Source: Paracoccus chinensis (GTDB lineage Bacteria > Pseudomonadota > Alphaproteobacteria > Rhodobacterales > Rhodobacteraceae). From it: DNA of 64,000 nucleotides. The number at the start of each line of letters is the position of its first letter. Position 1 is the stretch's first letter. Below the pieces are notes generated by a model. That model saw only the letters and a list, made by a program, of their open reading frames with translations, did no database searches and was not told the origin of the DNA. Where the stretch lies: assembly GCF_900102885.1 (NCBI RefSeq), contig NZ_FNGE01000001.1, positions 1-64,000 on the forward strand, read 5' to 3'. The translations under genes were made by a program, and so were the position numbers. Shown one piece after another: positions 44,439 to 53,485 of the stretch.

Positions 44439-47400
44439 TTGCAGTTCGACCGCCTTCGCCTTTCCGGCTTCAAGAGCTTCGTGGACCCGACCGAGCTGGT
44501 CATCCGCGACGGGCTGACGGGTGTCGTCGGTCCGAACGGCTGCGGCAAGTCGAACCTGCTGGAAGCCCTGCGCTGGGTGATGGGCGAAAGCCGCCCCACC
44601 GCCATGCGAGGCGAGGGGATGGAGGACGTGATCTTCGCCGGCACCACCCGCCGCCCCGCCAAGGGGCAGGCCGAGGTGACGCTGGCCCTGGACAACAGCG
44701 CCCGCCGCGCGCCCGTGGGCTTCAACGACACCGACGGGCTGGAAGTCACGCGGCGGATCACGCGCGAGGCGGGCTCGGCCTATCGCATCAACGGGCGCGA
44801 GGTGCGGGCACGCGACGTGCAGATGCTGTTCGCGGATGCCTCGACCGGGGCGCAGTCGCCCGCGCTGGTCCGCCAGGGGCAGATCAGCGAACTGATCAAC
44901 GCCCGCCCCAAGGCGCGCAGGCGTGTGCTCGAGGACGCGGCGGGCATCGGCGGCCTTTACCAGCGCCGGCACGAGGCCGAGCTGCGCCTGAACGGGGCCG
45001 AGCAGAACCTGTCGCGCGTGGATGACCGGCTGGAACAGCTCGCCTCGCAGGCCGCCGCGCTGTCCCGGCAGGCCCGCACCGCCGCCCGCTATCGCGAGAT
45101 CGGCGCGGCGCTGCGCCGGGCCGAGGGGGCGCTGGTCTGGCGCCGCTGGTCCGAGGCGCAGGCCGCCCTGACCATCGCCCTGTCCGCCCTGGCCGACGCC
45201 CGCGCCGCAGCCGCCCTGGCCGAAACCCGCGCCCGCGCCGCCAGTGCCGCGCGCACCCGGGCCGAGGCCGCCCTGCCTGCCTTGCGCGAGGAGGAGAGCA
45301 TCGCCGCCGCCCTGCACAGCCGTGCAGGCGCCGAAGCCGATGCGCTGGACGAGGCCGAGGCCCGCGCACGCGACAGCATCGCCGCCCTCGCCGCGCGCAT
45401 GGCGCAGCTTGACCGCGACATCGCGCGCGAGTCCGCGCTGAACCGCGACGCGGGCGAGACACTGGCGCGGCTGAAAGGCGAACGGGACGATCTGGATCGG
45501 GCGCAGGCAGGCCACGAGGACCGCCTTGCCGCAGCCGCCAGCGCCGCCGAGGCCGCGGGCGCCGCCCTGCGCGACGCCGAGGCGCGGCTGTCCGCCCTGA
45601 CCGACGAATCCGCCCGGCTCGAAGCGCGCCACCAGTCGGCGGAGCGTCTCGCCACCGACCTCCGTGCCATGCGCGACCGGGCCGAACGCGCCCGCGCCGA
45701 CGCCGAGGCGGCAGCCGAGCTTGCGGAAAAGGCCGGGTGCGAGGCCGGGGACCTGCTGACGGCCGCGACACGCGCTCTGGACGCTGCGCGGGTCCAGGCC
45801 GAGGCGGCCGAAACCCGCCTTTCCGCGGCCGAGACCGCACGCGCCACGGCAGCCGAGGCCGAGACCACCGCCCGCGCCGCCCGCGCCACCGCCGAGGGCG
45901 AGGGCGCCGTGCTGGAGGCGGAGCGCGCGGCGCTGGCCCGCCTCGTCGAACGCGGTCGCGCCACGGCGGGCGCGGTGCTGGACGCCGTAACGGTCGCGCC
46001 CGGTTTCGAGGTTGCCTTGGGCGCCGCGCTGGGTGACGACCTGCACCTGCCCGTGGCCGACCGGGGCGCCGGCTGGCGCGAGCTTCCCGCGCCTGACCAG
46101 ACCCCAGCGCTGCCCGAAGGCGCCGCGCCCCTTGCGGCACAGGTGCAGGCACCCCCCGCCCTTGCCCGACGGCTCGCCCAGATCGGCGTCGTTCCGGATG
46201 CGGGGACGGCCGCCCGGTTGCAGCCCGCGCTGGGCCCCGGCCAGCGGCTCGTCACCCCGGCGGGCGACCTTGTCCGCTGGGACGGGCTGGCCCTTCCGGC
46301 CGGGCAGGCCGCCTCGGCCGCAGCGTTGCACCTGCAGCAGGCGAACCGCCTCAAGGCCACGCAGGCTCAGGCCGCCGAGGCCCGGAACCGCGCCACCGCA
46401 GCCATCGCCGCCCATGGCGTTGCCGGCGCCGCGCTGAAACAGGCCGCCGCCGCCGAGGCCGCCGCTCGCGACGCTGCCCGGGCCGCCGAACGCGCCCTGT
46501 CCGAGGCCGCCCGCAGCGCGACCCGCGCCGAATCCGACCTGTCGCGCGCGTCGACCAGGGCCGAAGCCGCCCATGCCGAACGCGCCCGCCATGCCGCCGA
46601 CGCGGCCGAAGCCGCCCGCCGCCTGTCCGGGGCCGAGGCAGCCCTGTCCGCCCTTCCCGACCGTCAGGCCACGGCGGCGGCACTCTCGCAGATCCGGACG
46701 GCGGTCGAGGCAGCCCGCACGACGACCCTCGCCCAGCGCGCCGCCTGGGACGAGTTGCGCCGCGAAGGCGAGGCCCGCGCTCGCCGCCTGCAGGCCCTCG
46801 CCCGCGAGCTTCCCGGCTGGCGCGCGCGGCTGGACCAAGCCAGCACCCGCGACGCCGAACTGACTGCGCGCCGTCGGGCCACCGCCGCCGAACTGGCCGA
46901 GGCCGAAGCGGTGCCCGCAACCCTTGGCCAGCGCCGCGCCGCCTTGTCGCAACGCCGGGGCGAGGCCGAGACCCGCCTGTCCCGCGCCCGTGCTGCACTG
47001 AGCGCCGCCGAAGCTGCCCTGCTTGCCGCCACCGCCGCCGAGCGCGAGGCCGAGCGCGCCGCCTCGGATGCCCGCGAGGCCCGCGCCGTCCGCGAAGCCA
47101 AGGCAGACGCCGCCCGCGAGGCCGAAGCGCAGGCCCGCGCCCGTATCGCCGAGGACACCGGCGCTGGTCCAGACGCACTGGCCGCGACCCTGGGCGCCAC
47201 TGACTCCCTGCCCTCGGCCGCGCAGCTCGAGATTGAAATCGCCCGGCTACGCAGCCAGCGCGACGCCTTGGGCGCCGTGAACCTGCGCGCCGAGGAGGAC
47301 AAGCGCGAACTGGAGGAGGAACGCGAGAAGCTCGCCGCCGAGAAGGACGACCTGACCGAGGCCATCCGCAAGCTGCGCGCAGGGATCGGCAGCCTGAACC

Positions 47401-47888
47401 GCGAGGGACGAGAGCGGCTGCTGGCCGCCTTCGACACGGTGAACGCCAGCTTCGGCACGCTGTTCGCGCATCTCTTCGGCGGGGGCGAGGCGCGGCTGGT
47501 GCTGGTCGAGTCCGATGACCCGCTGGAGGCCGGGGTCGAGATCCTTGCCCAGCCGCCGGGCAAAAAGCTCTCCACGCTCAGCCTGCTGTCGGGGGGCGAG
47601 CAGACGCTGACAGCGCTGGCGCTGATCTTCGCGGTCTTTCTGGCGACGCCCGCCCCGATCTGCGTGCTGGACGAGGTGGACGCGCCCTTGGACGACGCCA
47701 ACGTCGCCCGCTTCTGCGACCTTCTGGACGAGATGACGCGGCGCACCGACACGCGCTTCCTGATCATCACCCATCACGCGGTGACCATGTCGCGCATGGA
47801 CCGGCTGTTCGGCGTCACGATGGTGGAACAGGGCGTGAGCCAGCTGGTCAGCGTGGATCTCCGGCGCGCCGAGGCCATGGTGGCGTGA
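44439..47888 (+). CDS. smc: Chromosome segregation protein SMC
   Basis: A 1149-residue SMC ATPase, the core of bacterial condensin. Head N-terminal: FDRLRLSGFKSFVDP and Walker A GPNGCGKSN (about 32-40); then a long Ala/Glu/Arg-rich coiled coil, hinge near the middle (LDAVTVAPGFEVALGAALGDDL), returning coil, and the C-terminal head with LLSGGEQTLTALAL and Walker B ICVLDEVDAPLDD. The start is TTG 44439 with GGAG five bases upstream; the open frame before it lacks conservation. scpA and scpB are not next to it. Confidence 0.95.
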   Translation: MQFDRLRLSGFKSFVDPTELVIRDGLTGVVGPNGCGKSNLLEALRWVMGESRPTAMRGEGMEDVIFAGTTRRPAKGQAEVTLALDNSARRAPVGFNDTDGLEVTRRITREAGSAYRINGREVRARDVQMLFADASTGAQSPALVRQGQISELINARPKARRRVLEDAAGIGGLYQRRHEAELRLNGAEQNLSRVDDRLEQLASQAAALSRQARTAARYREIGAALRRAEGALVWRRWSEAQAALTIALSALADARAAAALAETRARAASAARTRAEAALPALREEESIAAALHSRAGAEADALDEAEARARDSIAALAARMAQLDRDIARESALNRDAGETLARLKGERDDLDRAQAGHEDRLAAAASAAEAAGAALRDAEARLSALTDESARLEARHQSAERLATDLRAMRDRAERARADAEAAAELAEKAGCEAGDLLTAATRALDAARVQAEAAETRLSAAETARATAAEAETTARAARATAEGEGAVLEAERAALARLVERGRATAGAVLDAVTVAPGFEVALGAALGDDLHLPVADRGAGWRELPAPDQTPALPEGAAPLAAQVQAPPALARRLAQIGVVPDAGTAARLQPALGPGQRLVTPAGDLVRWDGLALPAGQAASAAALHLQQANRLKATQAQAAEARNRATAAIAAHGVAGAALKQAAAAEAAARDAARAAERALSEAARSATRAESDLSRASTRAEAAHAERARHAADAAEAARRLSGAEAALSALPDRQATAAALSQIRTAVEAARTTTLAQRAAWDELRREGEARARRLQALARELPGWRARLDQASTRDAELTARRRATAAELAEAEAVPATLGQRRAALSQRRGEAETRLSRARAALSAAEAALLAATAAEREAERAASDAREARAVREAKADAAREAEAQARARIAEDTGAGPDALAATLGATDSLPSAAQLEIEIARLRSQRDALGAVNLRAEEDKRELEEEREKLAAEKDDLTEAIRKLRAGIGSLNREGRERLLAAFDTVNASFGTLFAHLFGGGEARLVLVESDDPLEAGVEILAQPPGKKLSTLSLLSGGEQTLTALALIFAVFLATPAPICVLDEVDAPLDDANVARFCDLLDEMTRRTDTRFLIITHHAVTMSRMDRLFGVTMVEQGVSQLVSVDLRRAEAMVA

Positions 47889-47933
47889 CGGAAGAAGGGG
47901 GCGCTGCCCCCGCCTTCGGCTCCCCCGGGATAT

Positions 47934-47948
47934 TTGGGTCCGGCCCGA
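47934..47948. repeat. CAAATATCCCG-type intergenic repeat, inverted copy
   Basis: CCCGGGATATTTGGG lies between smc and ridA, preceded by GGGGGCGCTGCCCCC. It is the reverse complement form of the motif at 5202, 48502 and 56423. Confidence 0.6.
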
Positions 47949-48016
47949 GGGGCGCGGGGTGGCAAACCGGGCGGGGCGCGGCTAGCGTGGCGCCCGACCA
48001 CATATCGGAGGAAGCC

Positions 48017-48475
48017 ATGTCCCACGCTGCCCGCCTGCGCGAGTTGAACATCAGCCTTCCCGACGCGCCGCTGCCGGCCGCGAACTATGTCCCCGCCGTG
48101 CAGGCCGGCGACATGCTGTTCGTGTCGGGCCAGATCGCGGCCGGACCCGAGGGGCTGATCCGAGGCCGGCTGGGCGAGGACATGGACGTGGCCCAGGGCG
48201 CGGCCGCAGCGCGGGCCTGCGGCCTGGCGCTGATCGCGCAGGCGCAGGCGGCGCTGGGCTCGCTGGACCGCGTGGTGCGGGTCGTGAAGCTGACGGGCTT
48301 CGTGAACTCGACCCCCGACTTCACCGACCAGCCCGAGGTCATCAACGGCTGCTCGGACCTGATGGTCGAGGTCTTCGGCGATGCCGGCCGCCATGCCCGC
48401 GCCGCCGTCAGCGCCCCCGCCCTGCCACGCGGCGTCGCGGTCGAGATCGAGGCGATCTTCCAGGTGACCGGCTGA
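48017..48475 (+). CDS. RidA/YjgF-family protein
   Basis: A 152-residue enamine/imine deaminase-type protein that removes reactive 2-aminoacrylate-like intermediates. Typical segments are AGDMLFVSGQIA and VKLTGFVNSTPDF; the C-terminal AAVSAPALPRGVAVEIEAIF has the Pro and Glu of the family, with Arg in RAAVSAPALP. It belongs to the longer subgroup rather than canonical RidA (~128 residues). GGAGGA at 48007-48012 sets the ATG. Confidence 0.85.
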   Translation: MSHAARLRELNISLPDAPLPAANYVPAVQAGDMLFVSGQIAAGPEGLIRGRLGEDMDVAQGAAAARACGLALIAQAQAALGSLDRVVRVVKLTGFVNSTPDFTDQPEVINGCSDLMVEVFGDAGRHARAAVSAPALPRGVAVEIEAIFQVTG

Positions 48476-48501
48476 GGGCACCTGCCGGTCTTCTTCTCAC
48501 A

Positions 48502-48553
48502 AATATCCCGGGCTGCCGAGCGCTCGGGAAACAGTCCGGCGGGCTGTTTCCAA
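48502..48553. repeat. Intergenic repeat: CAAATATCCCG plus inverted repeat
   Basis: CAAATATCCCGGG (48502-48514) is followed by GGAAACAG (48529-48536) and CTGTTTCC (48546-48553), an exact 8-bp inverted repeat. The unit lies between ridA and the GDPD gene and looks like a dispersed Rhodobacteraceae intergenic element. Confidence 0.6.
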
Positions 48554-48623
48554 CGAGGCAGGCCCGGGAGGCCCGAGCGGGGCAGCGCCCCGGTCCAGCG
48601 GTTCCACTATCCGGACATCTGTC

Positions 48624-49385
48624 ATGCTGCATCCCGCCTTCCTGACCCGTCCCCTGGCGCATCGCGGCCTGCACGGGCCGGGGATGCCCGAAAACTCGAT
48701 GGCGGCCTTCCGCGCCGCCGTCGCGCAGGGCTACGGGATCGAGCTGGACATCCAGCCCGCCGCCGACGGCACGCCCCTGGTGTTTCACGACCATGATCTG
48801 AAGCGGCTTGCCGGGCGCGAGGGCATGATCTCGGCGCTGTCTCCATCCGACGCCACCGCGACCCGTCTGCTCGGCACCGACGAGACGATCCCCACGCTGA
48901 AGGCGGTTCTGGACATGGTCGCAGGCCGGGTGCCGGTGCTGATCGAGATCAAGGACCAGGACGGCAGCCTCGGCCCTCGGATGGGCGGACTGCCGGACCG
49001 GGTGGCCGAGGTCGTCGCGCCCCGGCAGGCGCAGGGACATCCGATCGCCGTGATGTCCTTCAATCCCCATGCCGCGGCCGAGGTGCGCGCGGTTGCCCCC
49101 GGCGTCACGGTCGGGCTGACCAGCTGCCGCTTCGACCGCGACAACTGGCCCCGCGTCCCCGAGGCGCGCCGGGTGGCCCTGTCGCGGCTTGAGGATTTCG
49201 AAAAGGTCGGCGCGGATTTCATCTCGCACGATCACCGGGACCTCAAGAACCCGGCAGTGGTCCGGCTGGCCGCTCAGGGGGTGCCGGTCCTCTGCTGGAC
49301 GATCCGATCGCCCGCCCAGGAAACCGCCGCCCGCCGCATCGCCTGCAACATCACCTTCGAGGGCTACCTGCCGCAGGCGTCCTAG
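48624..49385 (+). CDS. Glycerophosphodiester phosphodiesterase
   Basis: A 253-residue GDPD-family TIM-barrel enzyme. It has the catalytic HRGLHGPGMPENSMAAF (His and Glu), ELDIQPAADGTPLVFHDHDLKRLAG (metal and catalytic His), and VLIEIKDQDG. It hydrolyses glycerophosphodiesters to glycerol-3-phosphate and an alcohol. There is no signal peptide, so it is cytosolic and similar to UgpQ. The intergenic repeat lies upstream. Confidence 0.9.
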   Translation: MLHPAFLTRPLAHRGLHGPGMPENSMAAFRAAVAQGYGIELDIQPAADGTPLVFHDHDLKRLAGREGMISALSPSDATATRLLGTDETIPTLKAVLDMVAGRVPVLIEIKDQDGSLGPRMGGLPDRVAEVVAPRQAQGHPIAVMSFNPHAAAEVRAVAPGVTVGLTSCRFDRDNWPRVPEARRVALSRLEDFEKVGADFISHDHRDLKNPAVVRLAAQGVPVLCWTIRSPAQETAARRIACNITFEGYLPQAS

Positions 49386-49395
49386 CCGAGGCGCC

Positions 49396-49860
49396 TCAGA
49401 CTGACGCCGTGTCCTGCGCCGCCGCCAGCACCGCGTGCAGCGCCACCGGGTCGTCGTTGGCCCGCAGCTTTGTGCGCATGTCGCCATCCCGCAGGGTGCG
49501 GCTGACGAGGGCCAGGGCCTTGAGATGCTCGACCCCGGGGCTGTCGGGGGCCAGCAGGGCGAAGACCAGGTCCACCGGCTGGCGGTCCACCGCGTCGAAG
49601 TCCATCGGCTTTTCCAGCCGCAGGAACAGGCCCGCCACGCGGTCCAGCCCCGGAATGCGGGCATGGGGCAATGCCACGCCATGGCCCACGCCCGTCGCGC
49701 CGAGGCTTTCGCGTTCCTGCAGCGCGTCCAGCGTCGTGGCCGCGTTCAGGCCGTAGGCCTGCGCGGCCATCTCGGCCAGGTCGTGGAAAAGCCGCTTCTT
49801 GGAACTGACCTGCGCCTGCGAGCGGACCGCCGCAGGGGAAAGAATATCGCTGATGCGCAT
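49396..49860 (-). CDS. ptsN: PTS IIA-like nitrogen regulatory protein
   Basis: A 154-residue EIIA-Ntr protein, the last phosphoacceptor of the nitrogen phosphotransferase system. The phosphorylated His is in GVALPHARIP (His66). It regulates potassium transport and sensor kinases in other proteobacteria. It sits 86 bp downstream of hpf on the same strand, matching the lpt-hpf-ptsN order. Confidence 0.93.
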   Translation of the reverse strand: MRISDILSPAAVRSQAQVSSKKRLFHDLAEMAAQAYGLNAATTLDALQERESLGATGVGHGVALPHARIPGLDRVAGLFLRLEKPMDFDAVDRQPVDLVFALLAPDSPGVEHLKALALVSRTLRDGDMRTKLRANDDPVALHAVLAAAQDTASV

Positions 49861-49946
49861 GTTCTGCTGTCCTGCCCGTCCTTGACCCGCGGCGTGAAAA
49901 CCGGACAGGCCGAAACCTGCCCGGCTATCGTGCTAACGCTGCGGCG

Positions 49947-50528
49947 TCAGCTCAGGTTGCGGGGGTCGATCCAGCCGACATTTCCGTCCTCGCGGCGGTG
50001 AACCACGTTGACGCCCCCATGTTTCTCGTTGCGGAACACCAGCATCGGCGCGCCCGCAAGCTCCATCTGCATGACCGCGTCACCGACAGACAGCGTCGGC
50101 ACCCGGGTCTCCATCTCGGCGACGATGATGGGCTGCAGGCCGGCTTCGTCCCGGTCTTCCCACTCATCTTCGTCGGCGGCCAGCACATAGCTGGCTGCGG
50201 CGCCGTATTCAACAGGCTCGGTGCGGTCCTTGTGATGGTCCTTCAGGCGGCGCTTGTAGCGGCGCAGCTGCTTGTCCATCTTCTCGCGGCATTTCTCGAA
50301 GGCCGCATAGATGTTGTCGGGGTCCTGCCCCTTCGCCTGGACCGTCAGCCCGGTGGACAGGTGCACCACCGCGTCGCAGGTCAGGTGATGGGCATCACGC
50401 GAAAAGATCACCGTGGAGTCGGTCGGCCGCTGGGCGTACTTCTCGAAGGTCGCGTCCAGCTCGTTCTCGACATGGGTGGACAGCGCCTCGCCGATGTCGA
50501 TCTGCCGTCCACTGATCTGATAGCGCAT
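49947..50528 (-). CDS. hpf: Ribosome hibernation promoting factor, long form
   Basis: A 193-residue long HPF: N-terminal ribosome-binding domain (QISGRQIDIGEALSTHVENELDATFEKY, TVQAKGQDPDNIYAAFE) and C-terminal dimerisation domain (PMLVFRNEKHGGVNVVHRREDGNVGWIDP). The long form alone dimerises 70S ribosomes into 100S particles. The GAAAGGAAAGAATC before ATG 50528 provides the ribosome site. It stands where rpoN-hpf lies in other proteobacteria. Confidence 0.93.
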   Translation of the reverse strand: MRYQISGRQIDIGEALSTHVENELDATFEKYAQRPTDSTVIFSRDAHHLTCDAVVHLSTGLTVQAKGQDPDNIYAAFEKCREKMDKQLRRYKRRLKDHHKDRTEPVEYGAAASYVLAADEDEWEDRDEAGLQPIIVAEMETRVPTLSVGDAVMQMELAGAPMLVFRNEKHGGVNVVHRREDGNVGWIDPRNLS

Positions 50529-50660
50529 GATTCTTTCCTTTCCGAAAGCCGCCCTGACCACCGCGCCCAGCCGGCACGGGATCGGGCCGGGAAGAGAGCC
50601 TGAAGCGGCCCCCTGTTCTTCATTTGGGAACAGCCTGCCTCCCGTGTCAATCAGCGGGGC

Positions 50661-51428
50661 TCAGCCCAGCGAGAAGCTTTCGCCCAGGTAGACCTCGCGC
50701 ACGCGGGGATCCTGGACGATCTCGGCGGTGGTGCCCGACATCAGCACGCGGCCGTCATGCAGGATATAGGCGCGGTCCACGATCCCGAGCGTTTCGCGCA
50801 CGTTGTGATCGGTGATCAGCACCCCGATGCCGCGCGACTTGAGGTCGTGGACAAGGCCCCGGATCTCGCCCACGGCGATCGGATCGACGCCCGCGAAGGG
50901 CTCGTCCAGCAGAAGAAAGGCGGGGTCCGAGGCCAGGCAGCGCGCGATCTCGACCCGCCGCCGCTCGCCCCCCGACAGCGCCAGCGCCGGGGCGTGGCGC
51001 AGGTGGCCGATCGAGAAGTCGCCCAGCAGCTCCTCCAGGCGCTCGCGGCTCTGGTGGCGCTCGCGGCCCGCGACCTCGAGGACGGCCATGATGTTCTGTT
51101 CCACCGTCAGCCCGCGGAAGATCGACATCTCCTGCGGCAGGTAGCCGATGCCCATCTGGGCGCGGCGGAACATGGGCAGGGCGCTGACGTCACGCCCGTC
51201 GATGACGATGCGGCCCGCGTCGGGAATGACCAGCCCCGCGATGCAGTAGAAGCAGGTGGTCTTGCCCGAGCCGTTCGGCCCCAGCAGCGCCACGACCTCG
51301 CCCCGCGCTAGCCGCAGCGAGACGTCGCGGATCACGGGGCGATTGCGATAGGACTTGCGCAGCCCCTCGACCACCAGCCCTTCCCGCACGGCCGCCCGGG
51401 GCCGCGCCGCCTCGCGCGCATCGGCCAT
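50661..51428 (-). CDS. lptB: LPS export ABC transporter ATPase
   Basis: A 255-residue ATPase powering LPS extraction with LptFGC. Walker A GPNGSGKTT (residues 50-58), ABC signature ALSGGERRRVEI and Walker B FLLLDEPFAGVD are intact; GYLPQEMSIFRGLTVEQNI is typical of LptB. Its ATG overlaps the lptA stop by one base. Confidence 0.95.
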   Translation of the reverse strand: MADAREAARPRAAVREGLVVEGLRKSYRNRPVIRDVSLRLARGEVVALLGPNGSGKTTCFYCIAGLVIPDAGRIVIDGRDVSALPMFRRAQMGIGYLPQEMSIFRGLTVEQNIMAVLEVAGRERHQSRERLEELLGDFSIGHLRHAPALALSGGERRRVEIARCLASDPAFLLLDEPFAGVDPIAVGEIRGLVHDLKSRGIGVLITDHNVRETLGIVDRAYILHDGRVLMSGTTAEIVQDPRVREVYLGESFSLG

Positions 51429-51913
51429 CAGTTGGCGCCCGGCTGCAGGACGGTGCGCACGCCCCCCTGGACCGAGGCGGTGCCGTCCGTCAGGTTCACC
51501 TCGATCCGGTCTCCCGCGAGCACGCTGCCCTCGCGGGTGACGATGGCATCGCCCGTCAGGACGACCGTGCCCTTTTCCACGTCATAAACGGCCTCGGCCG
51601 CCTCGGCGGCGTCGGGGCCGCTGACCAGCGTGACGCCGCCCGTGGCGTTCAGCGAACGGATGCTCTGCGTGCCGCCCTCGGCATAGACGACGGTCACGCT
51701 GTCGGCCGACAGCCGCATCTCGCCCTGCCCGATCAGCACGTTGCCGGTGAAGACCGCCTCGCCCGTGTCCTGGTTCACGCGCAGCGATTCGGCCGTGACC
51801 TCGACCGGGGCCGCCGTGTCGGCCTGGATGCCGCCGAAGGCCACGGTCTGGGCCGCGGCGGGCAGCGCCAGGCCCAGGGCCAGAAGGCTGGGCAGGAACG
51901 GAAATCGCGGCAT
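51428..51913 (-). CDS. lptA: LPS transport periplasmic protein LptA
   Basis: A 161-residue secreted protein. A signal peptide (FPFLPSLLALGLALPAAAQ) precedes an OstA-like beta-jellyroll (VEVTAESLRVNQDTGEAVFTGNVLIGQGEMRL). LptA bridges the periplasm carrying LPS from LptC to LptD. It follows lptC by about 35 bp and is coupled to lptB. Confidence 0.92.
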   Translation of the reverse strand: MPRFPFLPSLLALGLALPAAAQTVAFGGIQADTAAPVEVTAESLRVNQDTGEAVFTGNVLIGQGEMRLSADSVTVVYAEGGTQSIRSLNATGGVTLVSGPDAAEAAEAVYDVEKGTVVLTGDAIVTREGSVLAGDRIEVNLTDGTASVQGGVRTVLQPGAN

Positions 51914-51948
51914 GGTCAGGCTCCTCTTCCCTTGGGAAACGGCGGCGC

Positions 51949-52518
51949 TCAGGGGCGGTATAGCAGCCGCACGCCTCCGTTCAATTCAAGAACCTTGCCC
52001 CCGCCCTCGCCGGGGCCGAGGCGCATGGCGCCCGCCTCAAGCTCGCCGAAGGGCGCGGTGACGGCGACGGATCGCGGGGCGGTGGCAACGCCGGCCCTGA
52101 TCCCGGCCTGCAGTTCGGGGGCGGTCATCTCCCATCCCGTGGACAGGGTCATGCGCACACCGCCGTCCAGGGTCAGGCCGTCGCCCTCCAGCTGCGCGCC
52201 GGGGGCCGTGACCAGCATCAACAGCCCGTCGCGGAAACGCCAGTCCAGCGTCACGTCGCGCGCGGTGCCGCTGTCGCCCCCGCCCGGAACCGCGCGGGCC
52301 GCCCGCAGCGTGACCTGCGCACCATCCGCGGTGACGGTGGTGAACTCGGGCGTGCCGATGCCGGGGCTGCGCGACAGTTCCTCAATCGCGCCGCGGGCAT
52401 AGGGGATCGCCGCCTGCGGATCGGGCTTGCGCGCCAGCAGGAACAGGACCGACAGCAGCGCCAGCGCCGCCAGCGGCAGGATCACCCGCAGCAGGCGGAC
52501 GATGCTCGTGCGCAGCAC
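51949..52518 (-). CDS. lptC: LPS export protein LptC
   Basis: A 189-residue single-span protein: one N-terminal helix (LLRVILPLAALALLSVLFLLA) and a periplasmic OstA-like domain (GTPEFTTVTADGAQVTLRAARA, GVRMTLSTGWEMTAPELQAGI). It links LptBFG to LptA. GTG 52518 is the start, one base after the kdsD stop; no ATG fits. Confidence 0.88.
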   Translation of the reverse strand: MLRTSIVRLLRVILPLAALALLSVLFLLARKPDPQAAIPYARGAIEELSRSPGIGTPEFTTVTADGAQVTLRAARAVPGGGDSGTARDVTLDWRFRDGLLMLVTAPGAQLEGDGLTLDGGVRMTLSTGWEMTAPELQAGIRAGVATAPRSVAVTAPFGELEAGAMRLGPGEGGGKVLELNGGVRLLYRP

Positions 52519-52519
52519 C

Positions 52520-53476
52520 TCACACCATCCCGGCCCGCAGGCAGTCGTGGATGTGCAGGATGCCGCGCGGGCGGTCGCCCTGAACCGCAAACAGGCTGGT
52601 GATCTTGCTGTCCTGCATCTGCGCCAGCGCGGCCTCGGCCAGCGCCTCGGGAGCGATGGTGCGGGGGTTCCTCGTCATCACCTCGCCCGCCGTGTTGTCC
52701 AGCAGCCCTTCCATGTGCCGCCGCAGGTCGCCGTCGGTGATGATGCCGACCAGCCTGCCGTCGCCATCCGTGACGCCGGTCACGCCGAAGCCCTTGCGGC
52801 TGATGGTCAGCAGCGCCTCGGCCATGGGGGCGGTCTCGGAAACCAGAGGCATGTCCTGGTGCATCAGGTCGTCCACGCGGGCAAGCCGCGCGCCCAGCTT
52901 GCCGCCGGGATGGAAGGTTCGGAAATGCTCGGGCGTGAAGCGGCGATGCTCCATCAGCGCCACGGCCAGCGCATCGCCCAAGGCCAGCGTCATGGTGGTC
53001 GAGGTCGTGGGCACGATCCCCGTCCCGCAGGCCTCGGCCGCCTGCGGCAGCAGCAGCGCCACGTCCGACTGGCGCAGCAGGGTCGAGCCCTCGCGTCCCG
53101 CCACCCCGATCAGCGGGATGGAAAAGCGCCGCGTATGCGCCACGATGTCCGCGATCTCGGGCGTCTCGCCGCTGTTGGACAGCACCAGCGCCACGTCGCC
53201 TTTCGTGACCATCCCGAGGTCGCCGTGGCTGGCCTCGGCCGGGTGGACGAAATGAGCGGGCGTGCCGGTGGATGCCAGCGTCGCCGCGATCTTGCGGCCC
53301 ACGTGCCCCGACTTGCCCATGCCGGACACGATCACCCGGCCCGTGGCTTCCAGGATCAGCCGCACGGCGGCCTCGAAGGGCTTGGCCAGCGGGCCGTCCA
53401 GCGCGGCCTCGATCTCGGACAACCCTTGCGCCTCGCAGCGGATCACGCGGCGGGCGGTATCGACATATTCGCTCAT
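52520..53476 (-). CDS. kdsD: D-arabinose 5-phosphate isomerase
   Basis: A 318-residue enzyme converting ribulose-5-phosphate to arabinose-5-phosphate for Kdo synthesis. N-terminal SIS domain with VIVSGMGKSGHVGRKIAATLASTGTPAHFVHPAEASHGDLG, in the family pattern; then two CBS domains (MPLVSETAPMAEALLTI, MTRNPRTIAPEALAEAAL). It is followed directly by lptC-lptA-lptB, linking Kdo supply to LPS export. Confidence 0.93.
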   Translation of the reverse strand: MSEYVDTARRVIRCEAQGLSEIEAALDGPLAKPFEAAVRLILEATGRVIVSGMGKSGHVGRKIAATLASTGTPAHFVHPAEASHGDLGMVTKGDVALVLSNSGETPEIADIVAHTRRFSIPLIGVAGREGSTLLRQSDVALLLPQAAEACGTGIVPTTSTTMTLALGDALAVALMEHRRFTPEHFRTFHPGGKLGARLARVDDLMHQDMPLVSETAPMAEALLTISRKGFGVTGVTDGDGRLVGIITDGDLRRHMEGLLDNTAGEVMTRNPRTIAPEALAEAALAQMQDSKITSLFAVQGDRPRGILHIHDCLRAGMV

Positions 53477-53485
53477 GGACGGGAC

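Noticed and set aside
44358-46952. 864-codon glycine-rich minus-strand frame
   Set aside because: Antisense to the coiled coil of smc; Ala/Glu/Arg codons read backwards give Gly/Arg/Ala repeats. No ribosome site or domain.
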